A stretch of DNA of 64,000 nt, from positions 37,265,948 to 37,329,947 of the forward strand of contig OX638370.1 of NCBI GenBank assembly GCA_951812925.1, read 5' to 3'. Within the stretch, counting starts at the first letter, position 1. Each line of letters begins with the position of its first letter. The translations under genes and the position numbers were made by a program. The DNA comes from Calliopum simillimum (taxonomy: Eukaryota > Arthropoda > Insecta > Diptera > Lauxaniidae). Of the stretch, positions 47,375 to 58,765 are shown piece after piece. The notes beneath the pieces were generated by a model, which did no database searches, had not been told where the DNA came from, and was given only the letters and a program-made list of their open reading frames with translations.

Positions 47375-47997
47375 ATAGTTCTTCTCACTGCCCTCCGTTG
47401 GACATTAGTCTTTGGAAAACCGTTTACTTACCCTGTCAGTTGTCAAACTGTTTTCTTTTTTTTTTTTTTTTGGCAACACTTTACCGCACAACTGGCGGAA
47501 GATTCAAATAATGCTTGAATTATGGGACACCGTTTAGCAATAATTTTAAATTTTCATTTGATAGCTTACTTAGCACTGCATACATCTTTTAATCTCTACA
47601 AACAAAAACAAAAAAAAATGTATTTAATTTATGTGTCCTTGACACAAACCGATATGTAACTAATATCAATGTACTAAGCTCAAATTGTACCTACCTGCAT
47701 GTGACTTAAGCGAATGACCTTTAAATAACTTGCGTATTTTATTACACACATGACAGGGCGCTCAATCGTTTTACTAAACTAAATACCTCATTTGTTCTGT
47801 ACATTTTCTGATTATCTGACAGCAGGTTGATTTTAAAATCACGATAGGCCCCCAAAACGTGTTTGCAACATTTGGTGGTTAAGACTTTATTGGGTATAAC
47901 TAGAGCAACATAGATTTTTTGAGTAATTATATCTTAATAGAAGTAGAATTAATTGCAATTTTTTTTTTGGGGAAAAATTACAAATGCAAGCAATAAT

Positions 47998-48379
47998 AGC
48001 CGTGTTTTTTTTGACGCGTATATACAATTGTGGATACCTTCAAATTGTGATAACTTATAAACGGTGAGTCGTACGATAAAAGTCCAAGGGTCTTTTTCAA
48101 GGAGAACCACATGCTCTACAAATAATTTTAATCTTTTGTAAAAAAAAAATAATTATTTAGAAGTTATTTAAAAAAAAGTGATTTTTTGCCATTTATCGGC
48201 GCTAACCAGTTTTTATAAAATACCTCCTTAAAAATAAATTTTTTTAAATATAAAATGAAAGAGAACGTGATTCTCCATAAAAAAGTTTCTTAGAGTTCTA
48301 TTGTGTGACTTACTGTTCATGAGTTATCGCAATTTGAAGGTATCCATAATTGTATATACGCGTCAAAAAAAACACGGCT
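47998..48379. repeat. Palindromic element P4, 382 bp
   Basis: AGCCGTGTTTTTTTTGACGC at the left is matched by GCGTCAAAAAAAACACGGCT at the right. The inverted similarity continues through TATACAATTGTGGATACCTTC / GAAGGTATCCATAATTGTATA, GTCGTAC-type and GAGAACC blocks to an AT-rich centre. Flanked by AAT on both sides (possible 3-bp duplication). Confidence 0.75.
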
Positions 48380-49807
48380 AATGTGTGGGTTTGTTTTTTT
48401 TGTGGTCTCTTTTTCGCAGCTACTTGAAAGTGTCAAGCAATAATATAGAAAACAAATGATATATGTTTTTGTCTTTTCTATTGTTGTCACACATGTACAT
48501 AAGTATATCCGTATAAAATGAATTATTAAATTTGTATGCTTATAACTCGTAGGTTGACAGATATCATATAGATGTATCTTAAAGTTATACGCTGTTAATG
48601 AGTTACAACTGCAATATATGTATGTATATCTTTAATATTGTTTAGGCCGTTCTTAGTGGTTTTCACGTAGGTGTTTAAATATGGCATAACACTGTCTTAC
48701 AAAAATGTTTATTTTCATTAATTTACAAATCATAAAAATAATAGCTTCCGAGATATAACATATTAAATTACAAAATAATTACAAAAGTGGGCGTGACACT
48801 TATTTTATTACGCCCACTTTTCGACCAATGTATGGTGTTCACATTTGGCATCTACCTACCGAATTCCATCGAAATAAAGAGTTTAGTCAAATAATTTTTT
48901 TCGAAATTTCCCAGAACAATTTTGCATAAATGTGTCAAAATTTCGTTGTTGCAGCATTAAATCTCCTCTTTCAATCCAAATTGGGCATTTTACTAACTTT
49001 AACTGTTTTTTTTTTTTTTTTTTTTTTGGGTTTCAACACTTACCACACGATTGGTGGCAAACCCAAATCTTGCGTGATTTATTGGACACCATTTAGCTAC
49101 TATAATTTGCGAGTTATAACTGGATGTAACGAAAAGTGTTTCCAAGAAAACATTGCGGCATTGAAATTTTACCCTTAACGCGGCTTAAAAAGTTAAGCAA
49201 GAAAGTTGCTTATCACTGGCTCAGGATGTTGATTTTGTGGATCCAGAAAACAATTTCAACCCAACTTAATGTACAAATTACGCGTGTAAACGACCTTGTT
49301 CTATTCATATGGTGGTGTTTATATAAGTAATCTTGGATAGAAGTCTTTATGGGTCTAAGACCAGTCGAAAAGTTATAGGTGAAATCAAATTATCGAACTT
49401 ATAAGGGCTAATCCGGCGACAGCCTTAGAGCTGTCAAATAGTTCACCACAGTCTTTAACTAAGGCAAAAGTCTTATCTATGATGTTTTGGCATCCGGTAA
49501 GAAAGCTCTTTTCTGTCTTTATAAAGACGTTTTTTAAGACCTGCTATCTAGGAGGCCTTAGAACTGTCAGTTGTTAGCTGACTGAATATACAGGGTGGGC
49601 GGGAATCGGTAGAACACCGAAAAATGTAAAATTCCTGTGACTGCTTAACAACTTTTCTTGGTTCCATTTTTCGAAACTCTCAAAACAAACGGAATTATTT
49701 TTGCCGATATTTTTGAAAGTGGAACAAGTGCATAAAAGGGCAAAAGTAAAATATTTTGTGCCATAATAATCTGTTATTTGACCGATATAATTTTTTCAAC
49801 TTAATGC

Positions 49808-50266
49808 CACAGCAAAAAGTTTGAGGATAAAGTATAAACTTATTTATACTATTTTTATAAACTTATCCATTTCAATTTTTTGATGCCTATAATTTACAAA
49901 ATTTTTTTTTATAAAGTTATTCTAAACCAAAAACGTTTAAATTCTATAAATTTCATACCAAAATTGTATAATTCTAATATCAAATTCTGTTTGAACAACA
50001 TTTGCTTAATATACAAATTTTATACCTCTGCACCATATTGGTCAACGGTGTAGAGGTCTAACGAGTTTGTAATTGTATCACACGGACGGTCGCAGGTTCG
50101 TATCGTCCTGCGGTCGCTTGTTTTTTTTTAATTGAAATTCTAATAATATTTTATTTGTATAAATTTTTTATGAACAAGCATAAACGGTATTTATACCAAT
50201 TTGTAGCATAGATTTTATACCAAGTTTAGTGTGGATTTGAATTTTATACCCAAACTATTTGCTGTG
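49808..50266. mobile_element. Nested TIR element (CACAGCAAAAAGTTTG) carrying a tRNA-like module
   Basis: The left end CACAGCAAAAAGTTTGAGG is matched by the right end CCCAAACTATTTGCTGTG. Subterminal sequence on both arms is rich in TATAAATTTATACC-like motifs. The centre holds a tRNA-like, GC-rich block at about 50028-50117. It lies inside 49591-50498. No clear target duplication (ATGC | CATC). Confidence 0.65.
50028..50117 (+). other. tRNA-like module T4
   Basis: GC-rich island in AT-rich surroundings. It holds an A-box-like TGGTCAACGGTG and a B-box-like CGCAGGTTCGTATCGTCC, with flanking GCAGG/CCTGC that can pair as a T stem with an enlarged loop. It does not fold as a normal tRNA, so I read it as a tRNA-derived module, not a functional tRNA gene. 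Confidence 0.45.
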
Positions 50267-50441
50267 CATCAATTTCACACCATCAAGTAAACTTTTCATG
50301 AAAACAGAGCCCAATTTTATTCATTGCTAACAAAATGTCAGGCAATTCAGTTTATGACATAACTTTTGTTCCTTTATGGACTAACTCCAATAGCTCTGTT
50401 GGTTTTGCGAATTTCGAAAAATGGAACTAAGAAAAGTTGTT

Positions 50442-50781
50442 TGAATAGCCTTAGGAATCTTACATTTTCTGATGTTCTTTTAATACCCGCCCACCCTGTA
50501 TATAACCTGTTTTGATCGATGGCATACGTTTTAGCTGACCAACACTTCCGGCTTGTGAAGAAGTCAAAAATCGTATCGATTTTACGATTTTTTAAACGCG
50601 GGGGAAAATAGTGAATAGCCTTAGGAATATTACATTTTCTGATGTTCTTTTAATACCCGCCCACCCTGTATATAACCTGTTTTGATCGATGGCATACGTT
50701 TTAGCTGACCAACACTTCCGGCTTGTGAAGAAGTCAAAAATCGTATCGATTTTACGATTTTTTAAACGCGGGGGAAAATAG
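50442..50781. repeat. 170-bp tandem duplication (two copies)
   Basis: 50442-50611 and 50612-50781 are almost identical (TGAATAGCCTTAGGAAT... to ...GCGGGGGAAAATAG). The unit covers the right end of the CAGGGTGGGCGGG element plus about 113 bp of 3' flank. The near identity suggests a recent event; an assembly artefact is possible. Confidence 0.88.
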
Positions 50782-51876
50782 TTCCCAACGATGGAAAATA
50801 CTTTCGATCAAAAAAGTATAAAAAACCTCGGGAGCAAAGTTGTATGCCTAATATTACTTTACCTTTGCTTTTTTCAGCTATATGCATTTTTTAGTTATTT
50901 TAAAAGTGCGGCGGGACAATTATTTTTATATTTTTTTTATTTTCAATACAATGTCAAAATTTGACAAGCTTTTGTGTGGGGAATTCAAGTTCTTTTGCTA
51001 TAAGGACTTTTGCATATTCGTAAATCTTCGGAAATCTTAAAAAGTCTTCCAAATTATTTCTGAAATGTCTTATGAAAGAGTTTCAGCTGTCTTAGTCGGA
51101 AGTATTGTAGATTACGAAACTATATTAACTCATAAAAAATTCATTTAATTGTTTCATGAAACACTTCACTTTGCCCGCTTTTTAGCAGAAAAGTGTTTTC
51201 AATAGGCAATCGTGAAACGTCCGACATCAAAATATAAGATTGCATAATTCGCGACAGCCATTGGACAAGTGTATTTTTTTGTTAAATAACTGGCTTCAAT
51301 TCACTTAAAAAAATATCTACTTGCTTATTGACTGTCACGAACTAATTCTATATTTTCATGTCGGACGTTTCACTTTTTCAGGACTTGCCAATATGTTGTA
51401 AAGTAAGAAAAAAATTATTTTCACTTTTTATTTAAAGTGATTCTTGATTCTGAAAATTTAACACATCTATTTTTGCAAAAGAAATTAAAAATGCTTGTAA
51501 GACTGTGTAATAGTTTTTTTATTTAACTTTTATTGACAAGTTTCAAACATAAGATTAACTGAAGAATAGCAAATTGAATTTCAACAACTTTTAGTGTCAA
51601 AATAAATGTTCAAAGAAACGCACATAAGAAATTGTGCTTAGCTAAAATCACTTAGGTGTTATAACTTTTGTTTTAATTGCGATTTACTTACGGAAAATAA
51701 TGCGTTTAAAACGCAAACAAAGTTGCAAAAAAGTGAGCGAAATTTGAAACATGAGTGACGCGTAATAATCTATCTATCTTTAGTTTTACTCCTTTAAAGA
51801 AATCATTTCAAACTTTCTCAAAAGCCAAATATTTATTAGTGTAACCTATTTGATATATTTTTCTTGTTTCTTTCAG

Positions 51877-52074
51877 ATGGCTATACCACCGCCACCAGGA
51901 CCACCACCACCGCCAGGCCCACCTCCACCACCAGCAATGGGTGGCTTAAAATTAGGTGCTGGCGGCGGCGGCGGACCTGATATGCGTTCAGCGTTGCTTT
52001 CGTCGATACAGAAAGGAGCAAAACTAAAAAAGACGGTCACAGTGGACAAAAGTGGTCCTGCATTGTCGGGAAAA
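51877..52074 (+). CDS. Vrp1: Verprolin/WIP (Vrp1) coding exon 1: start codon, polyproline and WH2
   Basis: First coding exon of the verprolin/WASP-interacting protein. Proteins of this family bind actin monomers, stabilise WASP and promote Arp2/3-driven actin assembly; in Drosophila, Vrp1 acts in myoblast fusion and the cytoskeleton (family knowledge). The ATG follows the acceptor TTTCAG directly, so the upstream exon should be non-coding. Residues 4-19 are almost all proline and glycine (MAIPPPPGPPPPP start). A WH2 motif lies at about residues 35-53: MRSALLSSIQKGAKL, then LKKT at 50-53, the classic actin-contact motif. The exon ends SGK with donor GTATGT at 52075, phase 0 (66 codons). Codon use is more GC-rich and less biased to AAA/TTT than the flanks. 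I am confident of the family; the symbol is by homology to the single fly gene. Confidence 0.93.
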
Positions 52075-52159
52075 GTATGTATTGAAAAAAATATTCACAT
52101 TCCTACTACTGATTAAATTAATAACTTAATTTTAACTTTTACTAAAACAACAACAATAG

Positions 52160-52364
52160 GTCTGCAATGCTTCCAACTCATCCTCACCCTCAACATCGTT
52201 GACTGCCTCACCGAAACGCACACTGAACAATAACAACAATAATAATAATAGCAACAGTGGTAACTATAACAACAATAGCATTGGCAATGGTGCACCGAAA
52301 TTAGGTGGACTTTTTGAAGGCATGTCAACAATGCCAAAATTAAAACCAGTCAATGGTAGTCGAG
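52160..52364 (+). CDS. Vrp1: Vrp1 coding exon 2: Asn-rich stretch and second verprolin segment
   Basis: It continues exon 1 in phase 0 after an 85-bp intron ending AATAG. It encodes a Ser/Thr-rich start, a run of eight Asn (about residues 89-96), then the segment LGGLFEGM...MPKLKPV at about residues 115-129. That segment is the conserved GLF...MPKLKP element found after the first WH2 in verprolin/WIP proteins (family knowledge). The donor GTATTT at 52365 splits a codon after its first base. The short introns on both sides and the preserved motif support a real exon. Confidence 0.88.
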
Positions 52365-52427
52365 GTATTTATTTTTTTATTTTTAATTGAATATAAAAAA
52401 TTGAATTTCTTTCCTTTCTAATTTAAG

Positions 52428-52705
52428 CACCCACATCATCAGCGTCGCCTTCCTTGCGTAGTACCAACAACACAAATGATACAAGCAATAATCGCAGCGG
52501 TAGTCCCCCACAGTCAATTACAACAGCAGCAGCATCATCATCATCATCATCATCAAATGGCCCACTAGATTTCAGCAGCGAACTCAATAAGCATTTAACG
52601 CTTAAACGACAAAAACAACAAATCAACGCAACCGAAGCTAATTTACGTACAAATCGTGGACCACCACCGCAACCACCAGCGGCGCCGCCAAAAAATATAA
52701 CAACG
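52428..52705 (+). CDS. Vrp1: Vrp1 coding exon 3: Ser-rich linker and helical SELNKHLTLKRQK segment
   Basis: The acceptor TTTAAG follows a 63-bp intron; the split codon G|CA gives Ala. The exon encodes a Ser/Asn-rich linker with an Ala3-Ser7 run, then the charged segment FSSELNKHLTLKRQKQQ, typical of verprolins, and a Pro-rich tail (GPPPQPPAAPPK). The donor GTGAGT begins at 52706, phase 0. The TCA/GCA triplet run may vary in length between individuals. The following intron is 3.9 kb and carries inverted-repeat elements. Confidence 0.88.
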
Positions 52706-52945
52706 GTGAGTGGAAAAAGGAAAAAGTGTTATAATAAGATATGTATGTTTTAAATAGGAAAGAAAGGTAGAGAGAGAGGCAAAGCCAGAGAGAGATGTAA
52801 TTAAGTTAAATTTTTCTATTATCTCTGAAGTGTCACTGAATGGCAGAACATTCCATAAATTCAGTGATGATGCATCATCATGATTGTAAATTTGCAATCA
52901 TCTTTTTCAGTTCCATGGCAAAAGAATTCAATTTATATTTTGATT

Positions 52946-53030
52946 AAGGTGTGGGACCTCTTATTTACGAATCTAAGCTTGGTTTCTTTCTATCACGTCA
53001 GAATTCTAAGATATCCTGCTTCAAAGTGCA
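52946..53030 (+). repeat. Short dispersed repeat shared with ~33.1-33.2 kb
   Basis: GTGTGGGACCTCTTATTTACGA..., CTTGGTTTCTTTC and ATCACGTCAGAATTCTAAGATAT match, in reverse orientation, the block at about 33115-33200. Seen directly; family unknown. Confidence 0.6.
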
Positions 53031-53272
53031 TAAATCACTGTTTCAATTAACTTTACCTTGAAATTTTTGCAATCGTATTATGCTCCACTGAAATATTGGT
53101 TTTTCAACTCCATACGAAGAACTGTATTATATTTGTATGGGGCTGAGATACCTGTACTTCAAAGGATGATAACTCGGAAAGTAAGGATCCAATTGGAAAC
53201 TTGAAGATTAAAGTTATATAGGACGTTCATGGGTATCCGATGCATTTGGTTAAAATAAATTACACTTTATAA

Positions 53273-53608
53273 GCAACCAACAAGCATGGATTAGATGACA
53301 TCGTTGATGAGCTTACTGTTCAATGTGTTTTACTAAAAACTGTTCGTGTTTATTATAAAAACAAGCCAAAATGCATAAAGGAAAAATAGAAAGATTTATT
53401 GGAAGGCTGGTTTTTGCTAGGTTTCAATGATCACCACAATCATATCATCAAACAAATTTGACGACTTATAGAAGAACTTGACAAGCATACTATATTTAAA
53501 CTTTTTCATAGATTTGTTGAGAATCAAAAAAAAAAAAAAAAAAAATACAGCACATTTTTTTCTATAGCTCAAACCAACAATGTCATCTGATCCATGCTTG
53601 TTGGCAGC
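53273..53608. repeat. Inverted-repeat element in Vrp1 intron 3
   Basis: GCAACCAACAAGCATGGATT (53274) and GATCCATGCTTGTTGGC (53588) are inverted, with ATGACAT-like continuations. A second inverted pair overlaps it: AGAAGAACTTGACAAGCATA (53472) against TATGCTTGTCAAGTTCTTCT (53880), so two stems interlock and cannot form together. Confidence 0.7.
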
Positions 53609-53900
53609 TAATAATGTAAATCATTATATGTTTCAAAAAAACAACCATAAAATTAAAAAATCTCACAGCGCAACACAGTGATAAACATTCGAATCGCGCT
53701 TGCTACTTAGTTTCGGCTCACCAAATAACCTTGCAAACGAAGACGCTATGCAAAAAAGTAGAATGTAGACGCGTTGCAACAGCAGGGCGTTGCATAGCAA
53801 GGGGCAACAAATTTTGCATGTACTGTATTTACTTTTTGCTGTGATTCTCAACAAATCTATGCAAAAGAATATATATAGTATGCTTGTCAAGTTCTTCTGG
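53470..53900. repeat. Second, overlapping inverted pair in Vrp1 intron 3
   Basis: Left arm 53470-53525 (CTTGACAAGCATACTATATT..., ATAGATTTGTTGAGAATC) matches inverted the right arm 53843-53900 (GATTCTCAACAAATCTATGC..., AGTATGCTTGTCAAG). Together with 53273-53608 it suggests an element inserted into, or rearranged with, another palindrome. Confidence 0.7.
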
Positions 53901-55416
53901 GTGTCGGCGAATTCGTCTGATGATATAAGTGTGGCGATTATTGCAAGAATGGAAAATAAGGTGTTAATTTTGCAGCCCTGTTATCGATCGGATATCAAAA
54001 TTTGGGTTTTAGTTTCATTTTAAAGAAACGAAATTTTGAATCTTTTTCAAATAACCATGTTTTTGGGTCTTCTCTAATTCAATCTCCCTGCTAGTTTCAC
54101 CAGATCGTTGATTCATTGCCAATGTCTTTTCATAATCTCAGTGCAGATAGAAGTATGGTTGGTAGCTAAACTAAGTTGGAGATCGTACGGGACCACCAAA
54201 TACTTAATATTCGCCTCAAGCAGAAATTTACGAAGGTTTTTATTCCGCGCTTGAGTATGTTTGTGAGAGACCATAATTCGCAAGCATAAAGCAACACTAA
54301 TTAAACATTATCCTGAGATAAATAAAGTTGGATGGGTTCAATAGCAATTTGTTTTTTCTATACTGCAAATATTTTGCCTTACACCTATGAAGTCGATTTA
54401 TTTTCAAATCAAGTAGAAATCAACAATATCTTAGCTTAAAAAAAATGGAAACATTTATTTAATTACTGTCTAATTGTTTTTTTTTTATGATATAGCCCTT
54501 TGACGTCATCTAAATTTAAAATTGCTTTTAGATTTATTTTCATTTACCTTTTTTTTTATTTGTTTTGTTTATTATTGTGCGAGTTCTATTTGCTTTATTT
54601 AATGCTCGTTATGTCTCCCAAATAGGACTGCGGCCGCTACTATTGATATGTGGGAGTCACTTTTAAGGAGTGTTTCTTCTAATCAACATTTATTTATCTT
54701 TTTCTTTGTAACATTGAAAATATTTTTGATTTTTAGCTTTAGCTGATATTGGCAAAGATTAATGTTACTTTTAATTTCTTGATAATTTTTCAATCGCATC
54801 AAATTAATTTTTATTAATTTTACTCCCAAACTGTAAGTGGACTTTGAATTGACATCATTCTTAAATAACTTTGCTTTACGTCATAGGGTACAACAAAATG
54901 TATTTGAATTCTAGCTGAAGCTAATCTGATAATTAAAACAAAAAACCAGTTATGGTATTACGGCTTGCCTTAGGCACAAGAATATCTTTTTTTGTAAAAA
55001 TTCTCATGTACGGGACTTAATTGTTTTTATAAAATTTTTTATAAAGATTAATTCCATTAACTGAATTCCTTCATTTAGACTGCACAATATGTTATATCAT
55101 AGAAATGGAATAAAACTGATTTTTGCTGAGATTCGATACTACTTACCAGAGCCATATGGTTTATCAAACATTTGTATTTAAACAAAAATACGAAAATGAT
55201 GTCGATTTTGAACTAATTTTTTCCCTTTTAACGGTTCTTCTATATAGAATTTAGACCATTTCATATATGAGAAATTTATATTCAATTCATTAAACATTCA
55301 TTTTTGCGTAGCATGTCTTAAAATCAGAATGTGTTACCAACTAAAAACAACAGACGGCGTCATGTGAGTTTTATGATCTATACATGGAGCGTTCTTGTAC
55401 GGTGGCATTTGACCTT

Positions 55417-55488
55417 GACGGTAGCTCAAATGGCTAAGCACCGCGTTCTCTTTAATTAGAAACACGGAGGCAAGGATTCGAGTGTGTT
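55417..55488 (+). other. tRNA-like module T5 in Vrp1 intron 3
   Basis: GACGGTAGCTCAAATGGCTAAGC contains a near-consensus A box (TAGCTCAAATGG). AAGGATTCGAGTG, about 47 bp on, resembles a B box. A possible anticodon arm (GTTCT...AGAAAC) lies between. The acceptor stem does not pair convincingly, so this is more likely a tRNA-derived repeat than a working tRNA. Confidence 0.45.
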
Positions 55489-56641
55489 CTTCTGACAAGA
55501 ATTAACTAATACTGATCTGATAAACATGTATGTGGAAATAGCCTAATAGTTCTATATAACTTTCTCATATATCAATTAGAAAAGCGCGTTGGTACTTTCA
55601 TCAGTGTTATATAAGCAAAAAAACAGTCAATTAACTAACTTCATAAATTAAACCATTTCAATTTATCGCTGGCACCAAGTCATTCGTAAACTTTTTAGAC
55701 AATATTTTTTACCTTATCAGCTTTTACCACCTTTCTGTAGGATTATAATAATTGATGTGTATAAGTCCTTTATATTTAATGAACTGCATATTAAGTTGTT
55801 GGGAAAATTTGCATGAATTTCAGTCTACAAAATAAAATTGGATACTTTCGGAAGTAATAGGTTTCATACAAGGGGCTTGCAAACTGAAGTATTTGATCCA
55901 AAAAATTCAAGATTCAAGTCTCCACTGTGCATTAATTTCATTATGTCATAGAAGTACACTGGCTTGTTTAATCAGTGTCAAAGAAAACCTTATCATAACA
56001 AATACTGCAGCGTACTGTACTTTATGCAAATACTTTAGGTCAGTGTAAAAAGTCCGAGTGGAAAAACTACAGTCAAATTTATGATATAGAGAGAGAAACA
56101 CTACTTTTATCACTAATAATACTAAGTATAAAGTGACATACAGTATATGCACTGAACTGAAGCAAATCAAACAAGACAGGTCTGTGTAATATTTGTTTTT
56201 TTCTTTTTTCATATTCAAGTACTGTCAAGACATTTGTACGCGACACTGAACTGAAGTATTTGATAAATAAACATAACGTATCTTGAAACGAAATGTCTTA
56301 AAACTCCAACAAAACTGTCTTGTGCAGACCACTAATGCATACCTGGTGCCGATTAGATTGGGTTTTTACATTATTTATAATGGTCAATTTAATAACATTT
56401 CTAATGAGTGATCAAGACTACAGATGCAATATCATCATCAAATATTAATATTTATTATATTAATGCATGCATTTTATTCAAAATTAATTTGAACATAGAA
56501 ATAAATGTATGAAAAAGTTCAAAGTCTTGCAAACACATTTTTCTTAGTTCAATAATCGAATTTGCGAAAGTTAAAGTTGAAAGCTTTTTATTTTTAATTT
56601 CTAAACAGCATATCCATTTAAAATTACATTTTATTTTCCAG

Positions 56642-56844
56642 AGTACATCAGATTCGATTTTGGAAAAAAGTAACAACATAAACATCTCGGCAGCTATGCG
56701 TGCGAGTCCGCTGGCGAGTAGCAATAATGCCAAAGCATCATCACCTACGCTGTCCGAAAGCAGTACTGGAAGTGGCAACAGCGTGGGTAATCATAAAGTA
56801 GGAAACAATATAGGCAGCGTCAAGAACAAAGCAGCAAACTTAAA
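56642..56844 (+). CDS. Vrp1: Vrp1 coding exon 4: Ser/Asn-rich linker
   Basis: Acceptor TTTTCCAG, donor GTGAGT at 56845; 203 bases entered in phase 0 and left in phase 2. It encodes a low-complexity Ser/Asn/Lys linker (STSDSILEKSNN at the start, VKNKAANLK at the end) with no recognisable domain. Evidence is the open frame, strong splice signals, phase match with exons 3 and 5, and codon use unlike the AT-rich intron around it. Such linkers diverge fast in the family, so alignment support would be weak. Confidence 0.78.
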
Positions 56845-57035
56845 GTGAGTGTCACATTAAAACTAAAAAAAATATTGAATTTAATCGTAGTGAGGATGTT
56901 TTCATTGTAAATATTAGAGAGTATGTTCGTAATGTATTATTTTTTCGTCATTTCATAAGAGTATTTCATTTTGTATGTTTTGTTGTTATACTTTCATAAC
57001 ATTTTTCTATTTTTAAATTTAAAATTTATTGTTTA

Positions 57036-57604
57036 CACTACTCAACAAAATGAAAGCAACAAGAAAATTTTACCAACTTTTTCAACGATTACAACTCTTA
57101 CAAAGTTGAAATCGTTTACATACTTTTTTTATTGATTTTATGTTTTTTTTTTATTCATCAAATAATTTAAGTGGGTTTTGGAAGTAGCGATGCCATACAT
57201 CTCAAACTTTGTTTAAGAGCACCACAATAGAATAACTATAGATCTAATAGTCTATTACTACTTAGCTGAGATAGTTTGCCATATAAAAAACCTTTTGATT
57301 TGTATGAGAAACTTTGGTTGGTTTCAAATGAACTAAATGAAAATCAAAAAAATTGTCAGCGTGGTCATGCTTTTATAGCCATTGACAACCTGTATCCAAA
57401 AAATTTACAGAGGTAAATTATGAAAATTTTTTTTTTTTTTGATACATGTACAGTGGAAAGCAAAAGTGTCAACATGTTTACGATTTTCTGGAAAATACTG
57501 CTATAGCGTATGTTCTAATTAAATGGCCAAAAAAAAGTATGAACCAAACTTGTGCACCTTAAAAGGATATTTTTTTTTTACTGTATTTATTTTATTCAGT
57601 AGTG
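57036..57604. repeat. Possible TIR element in Vrp1 intron 4
   Basis: CACTACTCAACAAAATGAAAG at the left resembles the inverse of the right end TTTATTTTATTCAGTAGTG (about 16 of 21 match). The interior is AT-rich without coding sequence. No clear target duplication. Confidence 0.45.
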
Positions 57605-58266
57605 TAGTTCATTTACTATAGGGCTGTCATAAATCTTCGATTCCACTGAGCCAACTTTTTTATTAAAAAACAAACAAGAAAAAAATAAAATTTCGACATT
57701 TTCAATACTTTTCGATATTATTCGAAATTGTATGATAATTTTCGAGGGCATTTTTCACATAAAAATGTACTTCTTATTCAAAAATGATTACAATTATGTT
57801 ACAAAATAGACGTCATTAGGTTATTTCCAAATCCAGTTTACCAGCCATGTTCTGAAATTTTATGTGTTTCAGAATCCAATAACACGAAATTTTGAATGCG
57901 ATCTCGATGATTCCAAATCTGATAACTATAATTCCCTATCAGATCTGGGATCCTAGTTATCCTTTGTTATCAGATTGGAACCGATAGGCAATTTAATTTG
58001 TTAAAATACAAATCCGTTTCCATCTTACTTATCGAAATGGGGAACACATTAAGTTTGGTTTATTCTCTATTCCGAAGAAAATTGGATTCCAGAACGGGGC
58101 TGTATTTAACGTTTTAAGAACATACAAAACTTCAAAATCCTCAAAATAAGAAGATTGGGATAAAATAAGATAAAAAAAATGTTGCCTTTTATAGTTTCTT
58201 TATTTTCAAAGGCTTTCTGAAATGTGTCGCGCTCCCCCTGAATTGTCTTCACGCGTCCCACCAGTT

Positions 58267-58450
58267 GAAAATCTCCTTTAAGTGAAGAACCGGAGACGGT
58301 TAATATGTATGACCAATCCCCTTTATTTTTCCATGGGGAAAATTTTTCCCTTTGGGACCTATCACCTACGAACCCTACTTAGGTGTGGGCGGTTATACAT
58401 ACATATTAACCCTCTCCTCCGGTCCCCCTTAAAAGAGGAAATCTTCATTC
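58267..58450. repeat. Hairpin element in Vrp1 intron 4
   Basis: ACCGGAGACGGTTAATATGTAT (58289) pairs with ATACATATTAACCCTCTCCTCCGGT (58400); the outer GAAAATCTCCTTTAAG matches AAAGAGGAAATC inverted. The centre is C/T- and G-rich (CCAATCCCC, CATGGGGAAAA). More GC-rich than its surroundings. Confidence 0.65.
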
Positions 58451-58765
58451 AATTAACAAAATGGGGTCGGGGTATGCTCTAGATTCCCGTGGAACGAAAA
58501 CCAAGGGTGTTCCAAAAAACTGACTTCATATTCATAAAGTCGTCAAATACTACGTGTTTATTTTTCTGTTGTAGTCATTTCCACACTATTTAGTACTTTT
58601 TGACTTTTGTAACACTGCAACTGAATATGTGCTTTCTGACAGTACATAGTTTTATGTATATATCGGTGCATATGGCAATCCTTAATCTACATTGTATTAT
58701 TATTTTTGGTTTCATTTATTTTATTTTGTATTTATTTACGTTCTTTTTCTTTTGTATTCCAACAG

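Larger units (their letters stand above)
49591..50498. mobile_element. Long-TIR element with CAGGGTGGGCGGG ends, host of a nested element
   Basis: Begins CAGGGTGGGCGGGAATC and ends ...CCCGCCCACCCTG, with TA on both sides (GAATATA | TATATAA). The inverted ends extend about 95 bp (AGAACA-C, AAAATGTAA, ACAACTTTTCTT-GTTCCATTTTTCG). TA duplication and TIRs fit a Tc1/mariner-type MITE. It is interrupted by a second element at 49808-50266. Confidence 0.75.
45627..51876 (+). other. Putative 5' intron of Vrp1 (6.25 kb)
   Basis: GTACAT...TTTCAG, if the candidate first exon is right. It contains repeat copy G, a hAT-like fragment (47250-47374), palindrome P4, the nested TIR elements at 49591-50498 and the 170-bp duplication. 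The stretches 45630-46436, 48380-49590 and 50782-51876 are AT-rich with nothing recognised except a GTGGGCGTGACAC / ACGCCCAC hairpin at 48786-48819. Confidence 0.35.
52706..56641 (+). other. Vrp1 intron 3 (3.9 kb)
   Basis: GTGAGT...TTTTCCAG. It contains a fragment at 52946-53030 shared in inverted orientation with about 33100-33220, overlapping inverted repeats at 53273-53900, and a tRNA-like module at 55417-55488. 53900-55415 and 55490-56641 are AT-rich with no gene, repeat boundary or RNA that I can support. A short CpG-containing spot near 54627 (GACTGCGGCCGC) is isolated. Confidence 0.7.
56845..58765 (+). other. Vrp1 intron 4 (1.9 kb)
   Basis: GTGAGT...CAACAG. It contains a possible TIR element (57036-57604) and a hairpin element (58267-58450). 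The remaining stretches 56860-57035 and 57605-58265 are AT-rich and unremarkable. Confidence 0.7.
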
